Positions 41,216-53,217 of a DNA stretch of 64,000 bases are shown in pieces. Both the position numbers and the translations under genes were made by a program. Position 1 is the first letter of the stretch; every line of letters begins with the position of its first letter. The notes under the pieces were generated by a model. It made no database searches. It saw only the letters and a program-made list of their open reading frames with translations, and was not told the origin of the DNA. The stretch is taken from assembly GCA_916610825.1 (NCBI GenBank), contig OU744454.1, positions 8,744,922 through 8,808,921 on the forward strand, given 5' to 3'. This DNA comes from Haliclystus octoradiatus. Taxonomy: Eukaryota; Cnidaria; Staurozoa; Stauromedusae; Haliclystidae.

Positions 41216-42056
41216 TTGACTCATGGTTACGGAGTATCCATGAGTCTATTTTATCATGCTGAAAAATTAAATCGGTCTGGAAAATTGGTAAATCACGGTT
41301 ACGAAAGCGTGATTTTTGTGTAAATAGCAAATCGCAGACTGCTTTGCTCGCCAACAATACATAGACAATCAGCGATCGTCAGTGATTGAGCAACATCCGC
41401 CTAGACTTCACTGAGTTATTGTTCAGATTCTGGCATTGTTGCCTTTGGAATCACGGTTAGGAGTGTTTTCACTCAGGTGACACTGAAATTTTACTAAAAT
41501 TTTTGCCTTTGGAATCACTGTTAGGAGCGTTTTCACTCAGGTGACACAGAAATTTTACTAAAATTTTCTGATGGCGGCCATGTTGGTGTACTCGCAGCTT
41601 AGCGAGATTACAATTGCATTATTAAATGAAATGTTTTCTAATAGTCCTGGATTAGTTTACATCGTGATAATCTCTTCATTGATAGAACACATGATTGTTT
41701 TCTTCTTCTCATCATTTGGAATGGTTAATGAAAGGTTTTAACCGTTCTGTAACATCACTATTTGAGGTGAAACTTCGAAGATAATTTTTGTTGTGTTTTG
41801 ATCGTGAGAACTTTTAAACCGAAAATTCATCATTTGTTTGGGGGCTTAGACAAGACAGTATTATATATTTATTGTTTATATTGTTTTCTGAACTTATTTG
41901 TTACATTAATTTGCTAAGCCAGTCGTCATGGTTTTATTTCGAATAAATTGTAAAGACTATTTAAACCAGTTTGTCCGTGCGACAACAATAACAAGGCGAT
42001 ACTCCGAAGGGAAAATTTTCACATCATTTACTGTATGTCATAAAATTGCGCTAGGT
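41216..42056 (+). repeat. Direct repeat, first copy of a ~0.85-kb segment
   Basis: Matches 44552-45464 over most of its length, beginning TTTTTGACTCATGGTTACGG and ending AAATTGCGCTAGGT. It also holds two internal copies of a GGAATCACGGTTAGGAG block (41450-41575). The function is unknown; open frames at 41928-42185 have no motif. Confidence 0.85.
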
Positions 42057-43359
42057 TTGTTTTCGACTCTAGAAGTAGAATCTAGAGGACAACAAACAAC
42101 GTCCATCATTGAAAGTTGCCCTTCAACGCTATTGAAAGTTGTTTACTTGCCAAACTTCCACAACTTGCTGTTGTTTCTTGTCTAACTTCGGTCGAAGCAA
42201 AATTTTCGCCATTTTCTTACGAAGCAATTCGTCGAGGTATTTGTCATTAGTTGAACTCTATGTTTGTCTCGTCGTTCTATTCTCGCTTTCAGATTGCATG
42301 AACGACGACGTTAGAAGGGTGCGCAGTGCGTCTGCGCATCTCTTTGGGGAATCACCTCTGTGCAAGAACCGTTCACGTGAACGGTTCATGAGCAATCTAT
42401 CGTCGTCGTGAACGATAGCGAAGCTCAACTTTGAAATACGACAAATGTAGCATAGAAAGTGCATTCCATACAATCTTAGTACTGCTATATCAATCAGATA
42501 TGCAGTGAATTCTTTTTCTATCAGAATTTATTGATAAATACACTTGAAAAATATATACTTGGATGAAGTTTATGGTCTTTTGCGTGGTCAAATACCTTTG
42601 GCTACATAAACATGTTGAAAACAACACCATAAGGTTTAAAGTAAGCTGAGGTTTGATTATTTTGACATGGAATTATAGATTTTGTTCTTGTTGAAGCTTG
42701 AAGTTTAAAATACAGAATTAAATTATATTTCTACCGCTGTTTGTTGTATGTTATTTGAATAAGATTTGGCCGAAATGATTTTGTTCCTTTAGTTTTTATT
42801 TACAACATTGTTGATTATTTCATTTAAAAATGATTTAAAAGAAACCTTCTTCCAATTATGTTTCATCAACGATTGCTTTAGACCTTTGCAATATGTAGCG
42901 TTGTTTTATCTTCAAAATCCATAACATACAAAATGCGTATTCGCCAGATGGACATTATCAAAATGATTGTTTTCCTGTTTTGCAAAGAAATGGAACTACC
43001 GTCGTTGGCCAAAATAATCTGAAATGTAAACGACGATCAGAACAGGAAGTTGTAAATGACGTTATCCTACCGTCGTCGTTCAACGAGATCTGAAACTCCC
43101 TATATTATCTACTGCAGCTAACAGGCCCGTCGTAATCCCTTTATTTACCTTGTCTGTTTCAATAAGAAGAACTGGGCTTACTAAGGTTTGCGAAACGAAA
43201 CGAAACGAGATTCTTATTTATTAAAGATATTAATAAATTATTACATAATATAGAATTGTTTTGTTAACTAAACAACATTTCATCCAAATTATCGTGTTAT
43301 GACTTGATTTTCTAAGTTTAAAGCCGACAGAACTTCTAAGTTCGATTTTACAGATTTTC
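42057..43359. other. Non-coding stretch between repeat copies
   Basis: Apart from the palindrome, no gene, splice-supported exon or known repeat was recognised. Confidence 0.5.
42366..42387. repeat. Perfect 22-nt palindrome
   Basis: GAACCGTTCAC followed directly by its reverse complement. ACGACGACG and CGTCGTCGT lie in inverted orientation outside it, so a longer imperfect hairpin of about 110 nt is possible. Confidence 0.85.
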
Positions 43360-44400
43360 GAGATTTTGAAAAAGCCGGTTTATACTAACCCTCTCTTTAA
43401 CTATTCGGTCTCTCGAATTATAAAAAGATACCCAGAGCACTAGGTACAGCTTGATATTGTTCTCAGACAAATATTGAAACAAATTTAGAAAACAATAAAT
43501 ATTTTAGCCACTGAAGTTGACAGGATGGGCTAAGAGGGGGGTTAGTTCGATATTTCGAAAAAGCCGGTTTCAAAAATTTCTCCAATTTGTAGGTCCCTCA
43601 AAATTATATTGAGACAGAACACAATTTATCATTAGATATGGTTCTCAGAAATATATCGAATTTAATTGAGGAAACTAGATGAAAAATTATCCAGTCAATA
43701 TTTAACAATTGTAGCCATCAAAGTTGACAGAGGGGGCTCAGAGAGGGGTTATTTCGAGATTATCAAAAAACCCGGTTTTTCACATTCTGCAATTATAAAG
43801 TCTCTCCAATTAAATTATGTATGTATTTATTTGCAAATCATTACATCATTTTATGTATAGTCATATAAAATCACAACGACGATAGCGTATTCAAATATCC
43901 AGTAATTGCCCATATTCTTCCGACTTGATACAATCATTTAAACAAATTAATGTTATCCAAGTTACAATAGTGTATAATTATAATCTTGTAGCCCGACCTT
44001 CGTGTCCCAGGTAGTCAGTACGATTCGTACGAATGAGGGCCATCCATACTCGACCTTCTATTGCTTTATATGGCTCTTACATGATGTGTATTGGATATAA
44101 TTAAAAGATTTGATGAGAACATATCCTGCATTTTTTCAGATCCAGCCATTTGAGTTGATATATTGGGGGTATTTATGGTTTTCAAAATGCCACTTTTTCA
44201 CTTCTTCAACTAATTGTAGGTTCTCAAATGAGAAGGAGGCGTGCCGATGACCTTCTATCGCTCTATATGGCTCTTACATGTGTATTGGATACATGTAGAA
44301 GGATTTCATGAAAATATATCACGTTTTTATTCAGATACAGCTATTTAAGTTAACATGGGGGATATTTATAGGGTTTTCAAAATTAGGGATATTTATAGGG
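43360..44400 (+). repeat. Degenerate tandem repeat, unit about 190-210 bp
   Basis: Blocks like TTTCGAAAAAGCCGGTTT recur near 43366, 43557 and 43764, followed by GAAGTTGACAG(A/G)-like and GGTTCTCAGA-like blocks. Weaker units at 44040-44190 and 44230-44400 share CTATATGGCTCTTACATG and a GGATATTTATAGGGTTTTC-like motif. No coding signal. Confidence 0.6.
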
Positions 44401-44551
44401 TTTCCACCGCCTTCGTTTGCTTTCAATTTGCAAGAAGGTTGTGGTTTGTCGTGATTGTTCGGCTTGTTTGTTTTACAGCTTTAATATCACGGATCACGGC
44501 GTTGCATTGAGGTGAATACCACAAAACACGTCGTAAATGAACAATACCTTA

Positions 44552-45464
44552 CATTTTTGACTCATGGTTACGGAGTATCCACGAGTCTATGCTATCAGGT
44601 AGAAGATAAATTGGTAAATCATGGTTACGAAAACGTGATTATGGATGCGACTCATATATTATGCTGCGACTACGTTTTCACGCATGGCCACCGTGATTGT
44701 GACCGTTACCGCGATTTTTGTGTAAATAGCAAATCGCATACTGCTTTTCCCGCAAACAACACATAGACAATCGTCCATTGCGCAATATCCGCCTAGACTT
44801 CACTGAGTTATTGTTCAGATTCTAGCATTGCCTTTGGAATCACGGTTAGGAGCGTTTTCAATGAGGTGACATTTTTACTAACATTTTCTGATGGCGGCAA
44901 TGTTGGTGTACACGCAGCTTAGCGAGATTACAATTGCATTATTAAATGAAATGTTTTCTAATAGTCCTGGATTAGTTTACATCGTGATAATCTCTTCATC
45001 GGTAGAACACATGATTGTTTTCTTCTTCTCATCATTTGAAATGGTTAATGAAAGGTTTTAATCGTTCTGTAACATCACTATTTGAGGTGAAACTTCGAAG
45101 ATAAATTTTGTTGTGTTTTGATTGTGAGAACTTTTAAACCGAAAATTCATCATTTGTTTGGGGGCTTAGACAAGACAGTATTATATATTTATTGTTTATA
45201 TTGTTTTCTGAAGTTATTTCTTACATTAAACTGCTAATCCAGTCGTCATAGCCTGCGTCCAGACTAAAACGTTTCTGAAGGAAAGTTTACACTTTCCTTC
45301 AGAAACGTTTTAGTCTGGACGCAGGCTAAGTCGTCATGGTTTAATTTGGAATATATTGTAAAGACTTTTTAAACCAGTTTGTCCATGCGACAACAATAAC
45401 AAGGTGATACTCCGAAGCGAAAATTTCACATCATTTACTGTACGTCATAAAATTGCGCTAGGTC
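44552..45464 (+). repeat. Direct repeat, second copy, interrupted by a palindromic MITE
   Basis: The counterpart of 41216-42056 with an extra ~90 bp near 44637-44715 and an 80-bp insertion at 45249-45328. The remaining sequence is highly similar by eye. Confidence 0.85.
45249..45328. mobile_element. Perfect palindromic MITE with 8-bp target duplication
   Basis: TAGCCTGCGTCCAGAC... forms an 80-bp near-perfect palindrome flanked by AGTCGTCA on both sides (45241-45248, 45329-45336). The homologous site in the other repeat copy (about 41925) is empty and has one AGTCGTCA, proving insertion. An 8-bp duplication fits a hAT-like origin. Confidence 0.9.
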
Positions 45465-46293
45465 CCTAGTATAATTATTAAGGAATAAATATTCTTCTGG
45501 TAATAGTTTGCATGGTTATTTTTTGTTATCATTCTTTAAAGTTGTTTATTAAAATGTTTTAATTCTGCTGCAACATCAACTTGCAACTTTGCACGTCATT
45601 TACAGCTCACACCTGTATTATAAGTAACTAGTGAAGTGTACCCGCTCCGCTGGGTGAAATTTAAATATAAAAAAACAGAACATTTAATCGCTAGAAGTTG
45701 AAAAATAATGCACTTGTACTTCGAATTGTGACTGATATAGTACATTGACAATTAATTTGCATGTTAACATGAACCATGAAATTATAAGTGTTTGAACAAA
45801 AGTTGATGTATTTATATAGAGATGATATTATTCTTCGTAAGATAACAAAATTAAGTAGATAACATAGATAACATAAAAGTACTTTTTTCCAAAATTTCCA
45901 TCCAAAAATGACTTTAAAGTGTTCCATAAGTTTAGATTTAGCAACTCCAAGGATTGTGAGCCACACATGTCAAATTTTTATTGAAGAAGTTTGACTAAGA
46001 TTTGAATTTCTTTTCCGATGCATCACCCAGGCCATGGCCATGCAATCATTTATAGGCCACTTTTAAACAAATTGAATATGACTACGCTCATTATACTAAC
46101 ACCGCTGACGCTCATATATAAGATCTGATGAATTGCTGAAATATTTAAAATATCCTTAAAATATTTATTTATTGATTGATTGATTGATTTTTATTTGTCA
46201 AATGAAATAAAAGTTTGACAGGCAAACACTGGTAAGTTACATATAACTTACACTTACATTGGAGCCTAAATTTGAAATACAACATGATAATAA

Positions 46294-47160
46294 TTAAAAG
46301 CTAAGTCTACAAAAATTTGAAAAATCTATTTGGTCTAAAGTTTTTTTAAATGTAACGAAAGGAGCAGTAACTAATGATTCTGGTAATGAGTTCCATATTG
46401 GTATTACGCGGTTTGCAATTATATTAGCTACAGTGTTACTAATAGGTAAATGTCTTTGATATAATTTCTGAGAATGTCCTCTAGTTTTGGTTTTGTGAGA
46501 GGCAAAAAACATTTCTTTCTTTAAATCAAACATTCCATTAACAATTTTGTAAACCATACATAGATCGGCGTGAATTCGCCGAACTTCCAAAGAAAGTAAA
46601 CCTAGCATCTTAAGTAGAGTACCATAATCAGAATTATCAGAATTTGAACATTTTCGGCATACGCGTTTTGTAAATCTCCGTTGAACTTTTTCTATGCATT
46701 TAACATCTTCTAATAAATAAGGACTCCATACTGGTGAGTTAGACTCCAATATAGGACGTACATACGTTGTATAGGCTTTTATTAGTAATCTATGGTCTTT
46801 AGAAGAGAAACATTTGAATATAAGGTAAGATGTTGAATGAGCTTTAGCAGCGATTTTAGCACAGTGACTTGATGACTTTAAATCAGAACATATAATAACA
46901 CCAAGATCTCTAACTTTATCTATTCTAACAACTTCTTCACTGTTCAGATAATATTTGCAAATGGATAAGTTCTTATTTCCAAACGAGATAGCATTTCATT
47001 TTTCTATGGCGATTTGAAGCTGCCAGGATTTTGCCCAATCACAAAAAGTGTCAAGCGTGTGATGGAGTGCATTATCGTTTGAGTTAGTGTAACGACCAAC
47101 TGAAAATTTAGCATCATCAGTGAAAAGTTTAACTTCACAATTCTGCTTTAAACAAGAATC
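46294..47160 (-). pseudogene. LINE ORF2, C-terminal RT and downstream domain
   Basis: KLFTDDAKFSVGRY carries a DD variant of the RT motif C; VRPILESNSPVWSPYL, CIEKVQRRFTKRV, LGLLSLEVRRIHADLCMVYK, TRGHSQKLYQR and VIPIWNSLPESLV are the standard CR1/jockey C-terminal blocks. A stop near 46998 replaces a Cys-type codon. It ends shortly before the AATC tail. Confidence 0.88.
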
Positions 47161-47164
47161 AATG

Positions 47165-47668
47165 TCATTTACATAAATTCTGTTTCTTTGATGATAATCC
47201 CTTTTTATAAAGTGGAATGACTAGAGCGGTTTTCCAAAGAGAAGGCAAATCGCCTGTTTGCAGAGACAGTTCAAAAAGTAAACATAATGGAATTGCGATT
47301 TCTGAAGCAATATATTTGAAGAAAAAGGCAGGATAGCCGTCTGGAGATCGATATGTTTTTGATGGCAACTTTGTAAGTACAGATAATACCTTTGCGTAGG
47401 AAAATTCAATGAAAGGTGAAAACGTATTTGTAGGTAACGATGATGAAATTTCAGGTACAATATGATTGTCGAGGGTAAACACACTAGAGAAGTAAGAGTT
47501 GAGTATTTCAGCTTTCTCGTCGTCATCAGTAACTATTGTCGAATCATTACGTTGAAGCGCGGGAACTGTCTCCTGTTGCTGAAGTTTTCCTTTAATGAAA
47601 GAGTAAAACTTTGAGAGATAGGGTTCGTCCATAAGTGCGGATTCATATTCTACATTTAAATCTTTCAC
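47165..47668 (-). pseudogene. LINE ORF2, RT N-terminal part
   Basis: ILNSYFSSVFTLDNH, SYAKVLSVLTKLPSKTYRSP and LPSLWKTALVIPLYKKG are RT fingers motifs. After YKKG the sequence jumps directly to IYVNDID in another frame; the palm motifs that normally lie between (about 120 residues) are missing. Confidence 0.85.
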
Positions 47669-48672
47669 AGTTTTTCATATTCGCGACTTATTTCCTTGTA
47701 ACTTTCTTTTTTTGAAGGATCAATTTTGCTTGCTTTGTACAACGATTTCTTTTTCACAGCTAATTTGCGCAACCTTTTTGGTGGTCTTTTTCTTTTACCT
47801 TTCGACTTCATTGAAAAAGGAACAAAGTTTTCTATGCAACAATCAAGAATTAAGCTAATTTTGCCCCAGAAAGATTCAACATTTTGATCACTATTTTGAT
47901 AAAGTGATATCCAATTTACGGTGGAAAGGTATTTGTTGATGCCGTCATAGTCTGCTTTTCTAAAATGTCTACGTTTTTTAATAATGAGTTCTTGTAGCAT
48001 AGGTGGTGTAGCTATGATTACGTCGATAGAATCATGATCACATGATTGGGTAAGTGGTGCAGATATATTTACATCAAGAATAATAGAGGGTTCATTTGTA
48101 AGTAATAAATCAAGTATATTTCCATCTCTAGTTGGTTGATGTATAAATTGTTTTAGATTGTTGGTAATAACTGATGATAAAAATTTTTATTGACATGTAG
48201 ACCCAGTACAGGATGGTACAGACCAATCAATATTTGGGAAATTAAAGTCACCAAAATAAATTATTGGAAAATCACAATCCCTTGAACAAAAGTCAAAAAA
48301 TGCACATAAATTTGATATAGAATACTCATCTAAAGTCTTTTAAGGAGGGGGATATATACAGACAAAACGGTAACGTTTCCTCTCTTTGAAGCAAAAATCA
48401 GTAACAATGGCATCCAGTTCTGAGAAACGGCTTTGAATTTCAACAGGAATAATAGAATAACGCTTAGAGATGAAAATAGCTGCTCCTCCCCCTACTTGAG
48501 ATAATCTGTCCTTTCGCAATAGGTTGTAATTTGTATTTTGAATAAGTAAAGAATTTGGAATAGTTGGCGTCAACCACGTTTCTGTAACAGCAATTAAATC
48601 GTAATCGTTTGTGTTTAATAGAGATTGTAAGTTGTTTATTTTGTTCATTAATGAACGGGCATTGAAATACAT
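47665..48672 (-). pseudogene. LINE ORF2, apurinic-type endonuclease and linker
   Basis: YFNARSLMNKINNLQSLL, LIAVTETWLTP (catalytic Glu), GGGAAIFISKRY, then FGDFNFPNIDW and SCDHDSI (catalytic Asp/His pattern of SDH). Followed by the linker SKGKRKRPPKRLRKLAVK. Stops near 48193 and 48340 break the frame. Confidence 0.88.
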
Positions 48673-48711
48673 TGTATTTATGTAGGATTTTTCAGTGTTC
48701 GCTGTTTGTTG

Positions 48712-49300
48712 CTATTGGTCACCAGTGAGGTCAACTGGCGAGGAGGGTTGTTGATCGTCGGTTGCTTCTGTTGTCCTGACCTTTGTCACTGTCCACTGTG
48801 AGACATTTCCCCGTCGATTGATGACGTATTCGATCATTCGTATTTTCTGATATTTCATCTTTTTGTTTGTACAGCTCACGGATTTTCTACCTCTCAGCAT
48901 AAGTATGCGATGGTCTAATGTAATATCTTCCATACAAAGCATGTTCTTTCAAGTTTTTTGCATTTTAAAAATCTAATCTCGTTGATAAACATTTGCAATT
49001 TCAATTCGAATTAATCGCTGCAAATATTCTTAAACAGTTCTTTAACAATTGACAGGCCATCTTTTTCTGGAATTCCACTTAAAATGAGCATCCTTCTATT
49101 ATCATGATTTGCTATGGTCTCCTGCACTGTCTTTTTAATTTGATCAGTGTCGATAGCTTGGCTCGCTGCTGTTGCATACGATTTCGAAGCAGTTTGATTT
49201 TCATCTGTTGCTTTCGTAAGCTCAGTAAGCTTCATTTCAATAACTTCCATTCTTTTCACAAGGTTTTTCATACATAACATGCGAGAATAACGTGCGTGCT
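48712..49300 (-). pseudogene. LINE ORF1-like segment
   Basis: NLVKRMEVIEMKLTELTKAT is a heptad-like coiled-coil segment, followed by RRMLILSGIPEKDG, typical of ORF1 RNA-binding regions. The sequence upstream of about 49300 no longer matches and the start region is on the other strand. Confidence 0.6.
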
Positions 49301-49400
49301 TGTTGGAGCAGGACGTTTCATTTTGGCAGTGTTCAAATTTTGTTTTTATGTTATAAATTTTGATTATTTTAGAAAATGTTTCTTTAGTTTCGTAGAGAAA

Positions 49401-49610
49401 ATGACTTTGGGTAAGGCCTGTAGTGTTTGTAGCAGGAAAAATATAGCAAAATATACTCTTGTTGCGTTGCCATGCTGTCACTGTGAGAAATGGTTCCACG
49501 TGGCATGCTCAAAATCGCATGCAAACTGCACACATACAGAAGTTAAAGTACTGCAAAAATTTCCAACATCATGCCCTAGCTGTTATGATCACATTTATGT
49601 TGGTTTATGA
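49401..49610 (+). pseudogene. PHD-like finger, probably the inverted 5' end of the LINE ORF1
   Basis: 70 codons from ATG to TGA: MTLGKACSVCSRKNI, LPCCHCEKWFHVACSK and FPTSCPSCYDHI. C-x2-C, C-x2-C, H-x2-C and C-x2-C in this order match a PHD finger. Many CR1-like LINE ORF1 proteins start with such a finger. Its orientation is opposite to the LINE beside it, as in 5' inversions caused by twin priming. It could alternatively be an independent gene fragment. Confidence 0.55.
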
Positions 49611-51370
49611 ATAGCAATATAATTGCTGTTTTTCTCTGAATTGCATAAATAGCTGAATAACTTAATTAATAATTTAGTTAAATCAAATCGCTCTTCAAAT
49701 ATCTATCCTGTAAAGTAAATCACTTTTATCTTACTGTATAGGGGTCCCCTATATACCCTGGCAATAACGCAAACACGCTCTTAATTTCGCGATTTCACGC
49801 GTAACGCAGTTAAAATTTCAATTCTCACGTATTCAGCCAACAATCCTTGATGACGATTTAATCTAGACCGTTTGGATTTGAAGTATCTTAGAGATGCAAT
49901 GGCGAAATTATTACGCCGAATGAAATGTGTTTTACAGAAATTGAAAGGTTTAAATGATCGCAAGCATGCAAAATAGGTTATTGTCCAAGCAAATGGGATC
50001 CAGGGGTGCACCTCGGGAAAGTTTTTCAAAATGTGATGTCACAATTTGTGAAAAACCCTATGCTATAACTCAAAAGTCCTCAAACGCTTTTTCAATAGAT
50101 TTTTATTTAGTATACCGCAGAAACTTTCATTCACGTAATTAATTCTCATAACGTAACTTTCATCATTCATAACGCGATTAAAATTGCCTTTTCACGAATT
50201 CACGCTCAAAATATAGGCCAATACCGCGTCACGAATAAAGATGGGAGGGGGCTGTATAGTATTAGCGGATAAAGTACATACCGCAATGCACACGCATTTT
50301 TTATCATCATCATTTATTCTGGGCATTCTCATTGTTGAAAATTTTATACAGTAAATAAATATTTAAGAATTGCAGGAAATTTTACATTAAGAATGCTTGA
50401 AGGAAAGTTAATAAACACAGCTAATATTTAATATCTCCAGTAAAATGTATAACAGTCTATTATGTAATTGCAGACATCTGTTTTAGGGGTGAGACGATGA
50501 TGAAATTTACCGAAGTTCGATGCCGATTAGTTTGCTGCCGATCAGTCATAACAATCAGTTGATTAATCGGATTTTGCCGATTGTTTCCCATCCAAGCAAA
50601 TGAAAACAAAAGATCAGGAGGCTACACATAGTCGTGGATCATGAGTATATTATGTAGGTGTCAAGTTGCATGGCGAATGACTCGATTCAAACGTTGGTTT
50701 TAAATAGGTTTTGAATTACAAAATGATGTAAACAAACCAGAGCGACGAACGTTCTGAATTACAAAACGAAGTAAACAAAACAGAGCGACTGCACCGGGCG
50801 ATATCAACTTTGAATTAAGATATCAAAACATTGAATTAATAAATTTTCGAATAAAAAACATTATTTTGAATTTCATTCTCTATTACATTGTATTTAGTAT
50901 AATCTACTACAAATACAATCATAAACAAATCATTGGATTCAATCCTAAATGAATGATGAAAGATAAATGCTTGAGCGGAAATAGCCCAATTGATAAATAA
51001 ACAATAGAACTGAATGTCAGTCAGGTGTGAAATACGAAGCGTGACGAACATGAGAATGTAACTCGCTCTTTCTGTTGAGCCGCAAGAGAAATCCTACGAA
51101 AAAAATACGCTTCGGACTGTCAATTGAAGGAATATAGAGATACTTGGCCTATGTTGTGACAAATAATTATATGATACCCCACGAAAAGTTTGGTTTTGAT
51201 ACGTTTACCAGGAGAAGCGTGAATCTCGAATACTGCTAATACAGACAGGCATACATCGACGTTTATATATAGTAGATTATTGTAATCAATTATTTTATGT
51301 TTATTCTCTAGTTTATTACGTAAATCAGTCCTGTGAAAAAACGTTATTGTAAAACTTATCAGGTTCTGAA
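49611..51370. other. AT-rich intergenic stretch with one dispersed repeat
   Basis: It holds the inverted copy (50490-50620) of the repeat at 21620-21760. No gene recognised. Confidence 0.5.
50490..50620 (-). repeat. Dispersed ATCGG-rich repeat, inverted copy
   Basis: Reverse complement matches 21620-21760 across most of its length. Confidence 0.65.
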
Positions 51371-51372
51371 TA

Positions 51373-51373
51373 A

Positions 51374-51408
<35 letters not shown>

Positions 51409-51416
51409 TGATGATG
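51373..51416 (+). repeat. (ATG)n microsatellite
   Basis: About eleven uninterrupted ATG/GAT triplets then a broken unit, shortly before the minisatellite array. Confidence 0.95.
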
Positions 51417-53217
51417 GAGGAAGTTCGTTTCATAACGAAAGAGGGGTTATAATGTTCGAGGGGCAATCTTCAAAAACAATGCCTAAATCCCATGGGAATT
51501 GAAAGTTACCAGAAGCAATGCCTAATTCCTTTGGGAATTTAAAATTTAAAAAGCAATGCCCAATTCCCTTGGGAATTGTAAGTTACCAGTAACAATGCCT
51601 AATTCCCTTTGAAATTTAAAATTTTAAAAAACAATGCCCAATTCCCTTGGGGATTGAGAGCTACCGGAAACAATGCCTAATTTCCTTGGGGATTTAAAAT
51701 AAAAACAATGCCCAATTCTCTTGGGAATTGAAAGTTACAAAAAACAATGCCTAATTCCATTGAAAATTAAAAAAGACCAAAGAATATGCCAAATTCTCAA
51801 GGAATTTCAAACCGACCAAAAACAGACCAAAAACAATGCCTAAAGCTCTTGGGAATCTAAATTTACCGGAAACAATGCCAAATTTCCTTGGGAATTAAAA
51901 ATTTTAAAAAACAATGCCTAATTACGTTGGGAATTGAAGGTTACCAGAAACAAGGCCTAATTTTCTTGGGAATTAAGATTTCGAAAAATTCCTAATTACC
52001 TTAAATATTGAAAATTACAAAAAACAATGCCTAATTCCCTTGGGAATCGAAAATGATCAAAAACAATGCCTAAATTCCCTTGGGAATTCGAAATGACCAA
52101 AAACCATGCCTAATTCCCATGGGAATAAAAAAACCAAAAACCATGCCTAATTCTCAAGGAATTTCAAAACGATCAAAAAAAGACGAAAAACCATGCCTAA
52201 TTCCCATGGGAATAAAAAAAACCAAAAACAATACCTAACTCTCAAGGAATTTCAAAACGACCAAAAACGGACCAAAAAAATGCCTAATTCCCTTGGGAGT
52301 TGAAAATTACAAAAGCAATGCCTAATTACTTTGAAAATCCCGAATGATTAAAAACAATGCGTAATTCCCTTGAGAATTCAGACTACAATGCCTACTTCCT
52401 TTGGGAATTGAAAATCACATAAGCAATGCCTAATTCCCTTTGGAATTAAAAATGACCAAAAACAGTGCCTAAATCCCTAGGGGATTTCAAAAAGAACAAA
52501 AATAATGCCTAATTCTCTTGGGAATTCAAAATTTTACCAACCAATGCCTAACTCCTTCAAGAATTCAAAATTTTGAAAACCAATGCCCAATTGCCTTGGG
52601 AATTGAAAAATACAGGAAGCAATGCTTAATTCCCTTGGGAACTAAAAATAACTAAAAACAATGCAAAATTCCCATGGGAATTGAAAAAGACCAAAAACAA
52701 TGCCTAATTCTAAAGTCATTTAAAAAGACCAAAAATGGACAAAATACGGACCAAAAACAATACCCAATTCTCTTGGGAATTTCAAACTACAAAAACAATG
52801 CCTAATTCTCAAGGAAATTCAAAACAACCAAAAACGGACCAAAAACAATACCTAATTCCCTTAAGAACGAAAAGTGACCACAAAAATGCCCAATTCTCTT
52901 GTGAAATGAAAATTACAAAAAACATTTCCCAATTCACTTGGGAATTGAAAATTATAAAAAACAATGCTAAATTCCCAGGAGAATTGAAAAGACCAAAAAC
53001 AATGCCTAATCCTCAAGTGATTTGAAAAAGACCAAAAATGGACCAACAACGAACCAAAAACAATACCTAATTCCCTTGAGAATTTAAAATTACAAAAAAC
53101 AATGCCCAGTTCCCTTGTGAATTGAAAATTATAAAAAACAATGCCAAATTCCCTTGGGAATTGAAAATTTAAAAAACAATGCCTCTTTTCAAGGGAATTG
53201 ATAAAGACCAAAAACAA

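Larger units (their letters stand above)
46160..49500 (-). mobile_element. CR1/jockey-like LINE, inactive
   Basis: On the minus strand: ORF1-like (49300-48712), endonuclease (48672-48010), RT start (47668-47170), RT end and C-terminal region (47160-46294), then a short tandem AATC tail (46165-46190). Several stops, frameshifts and an internal RT deletion exclude activity. The 3' microsatellite-like tail is usual in CR1-like LINEs. Confidence 0.88.
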
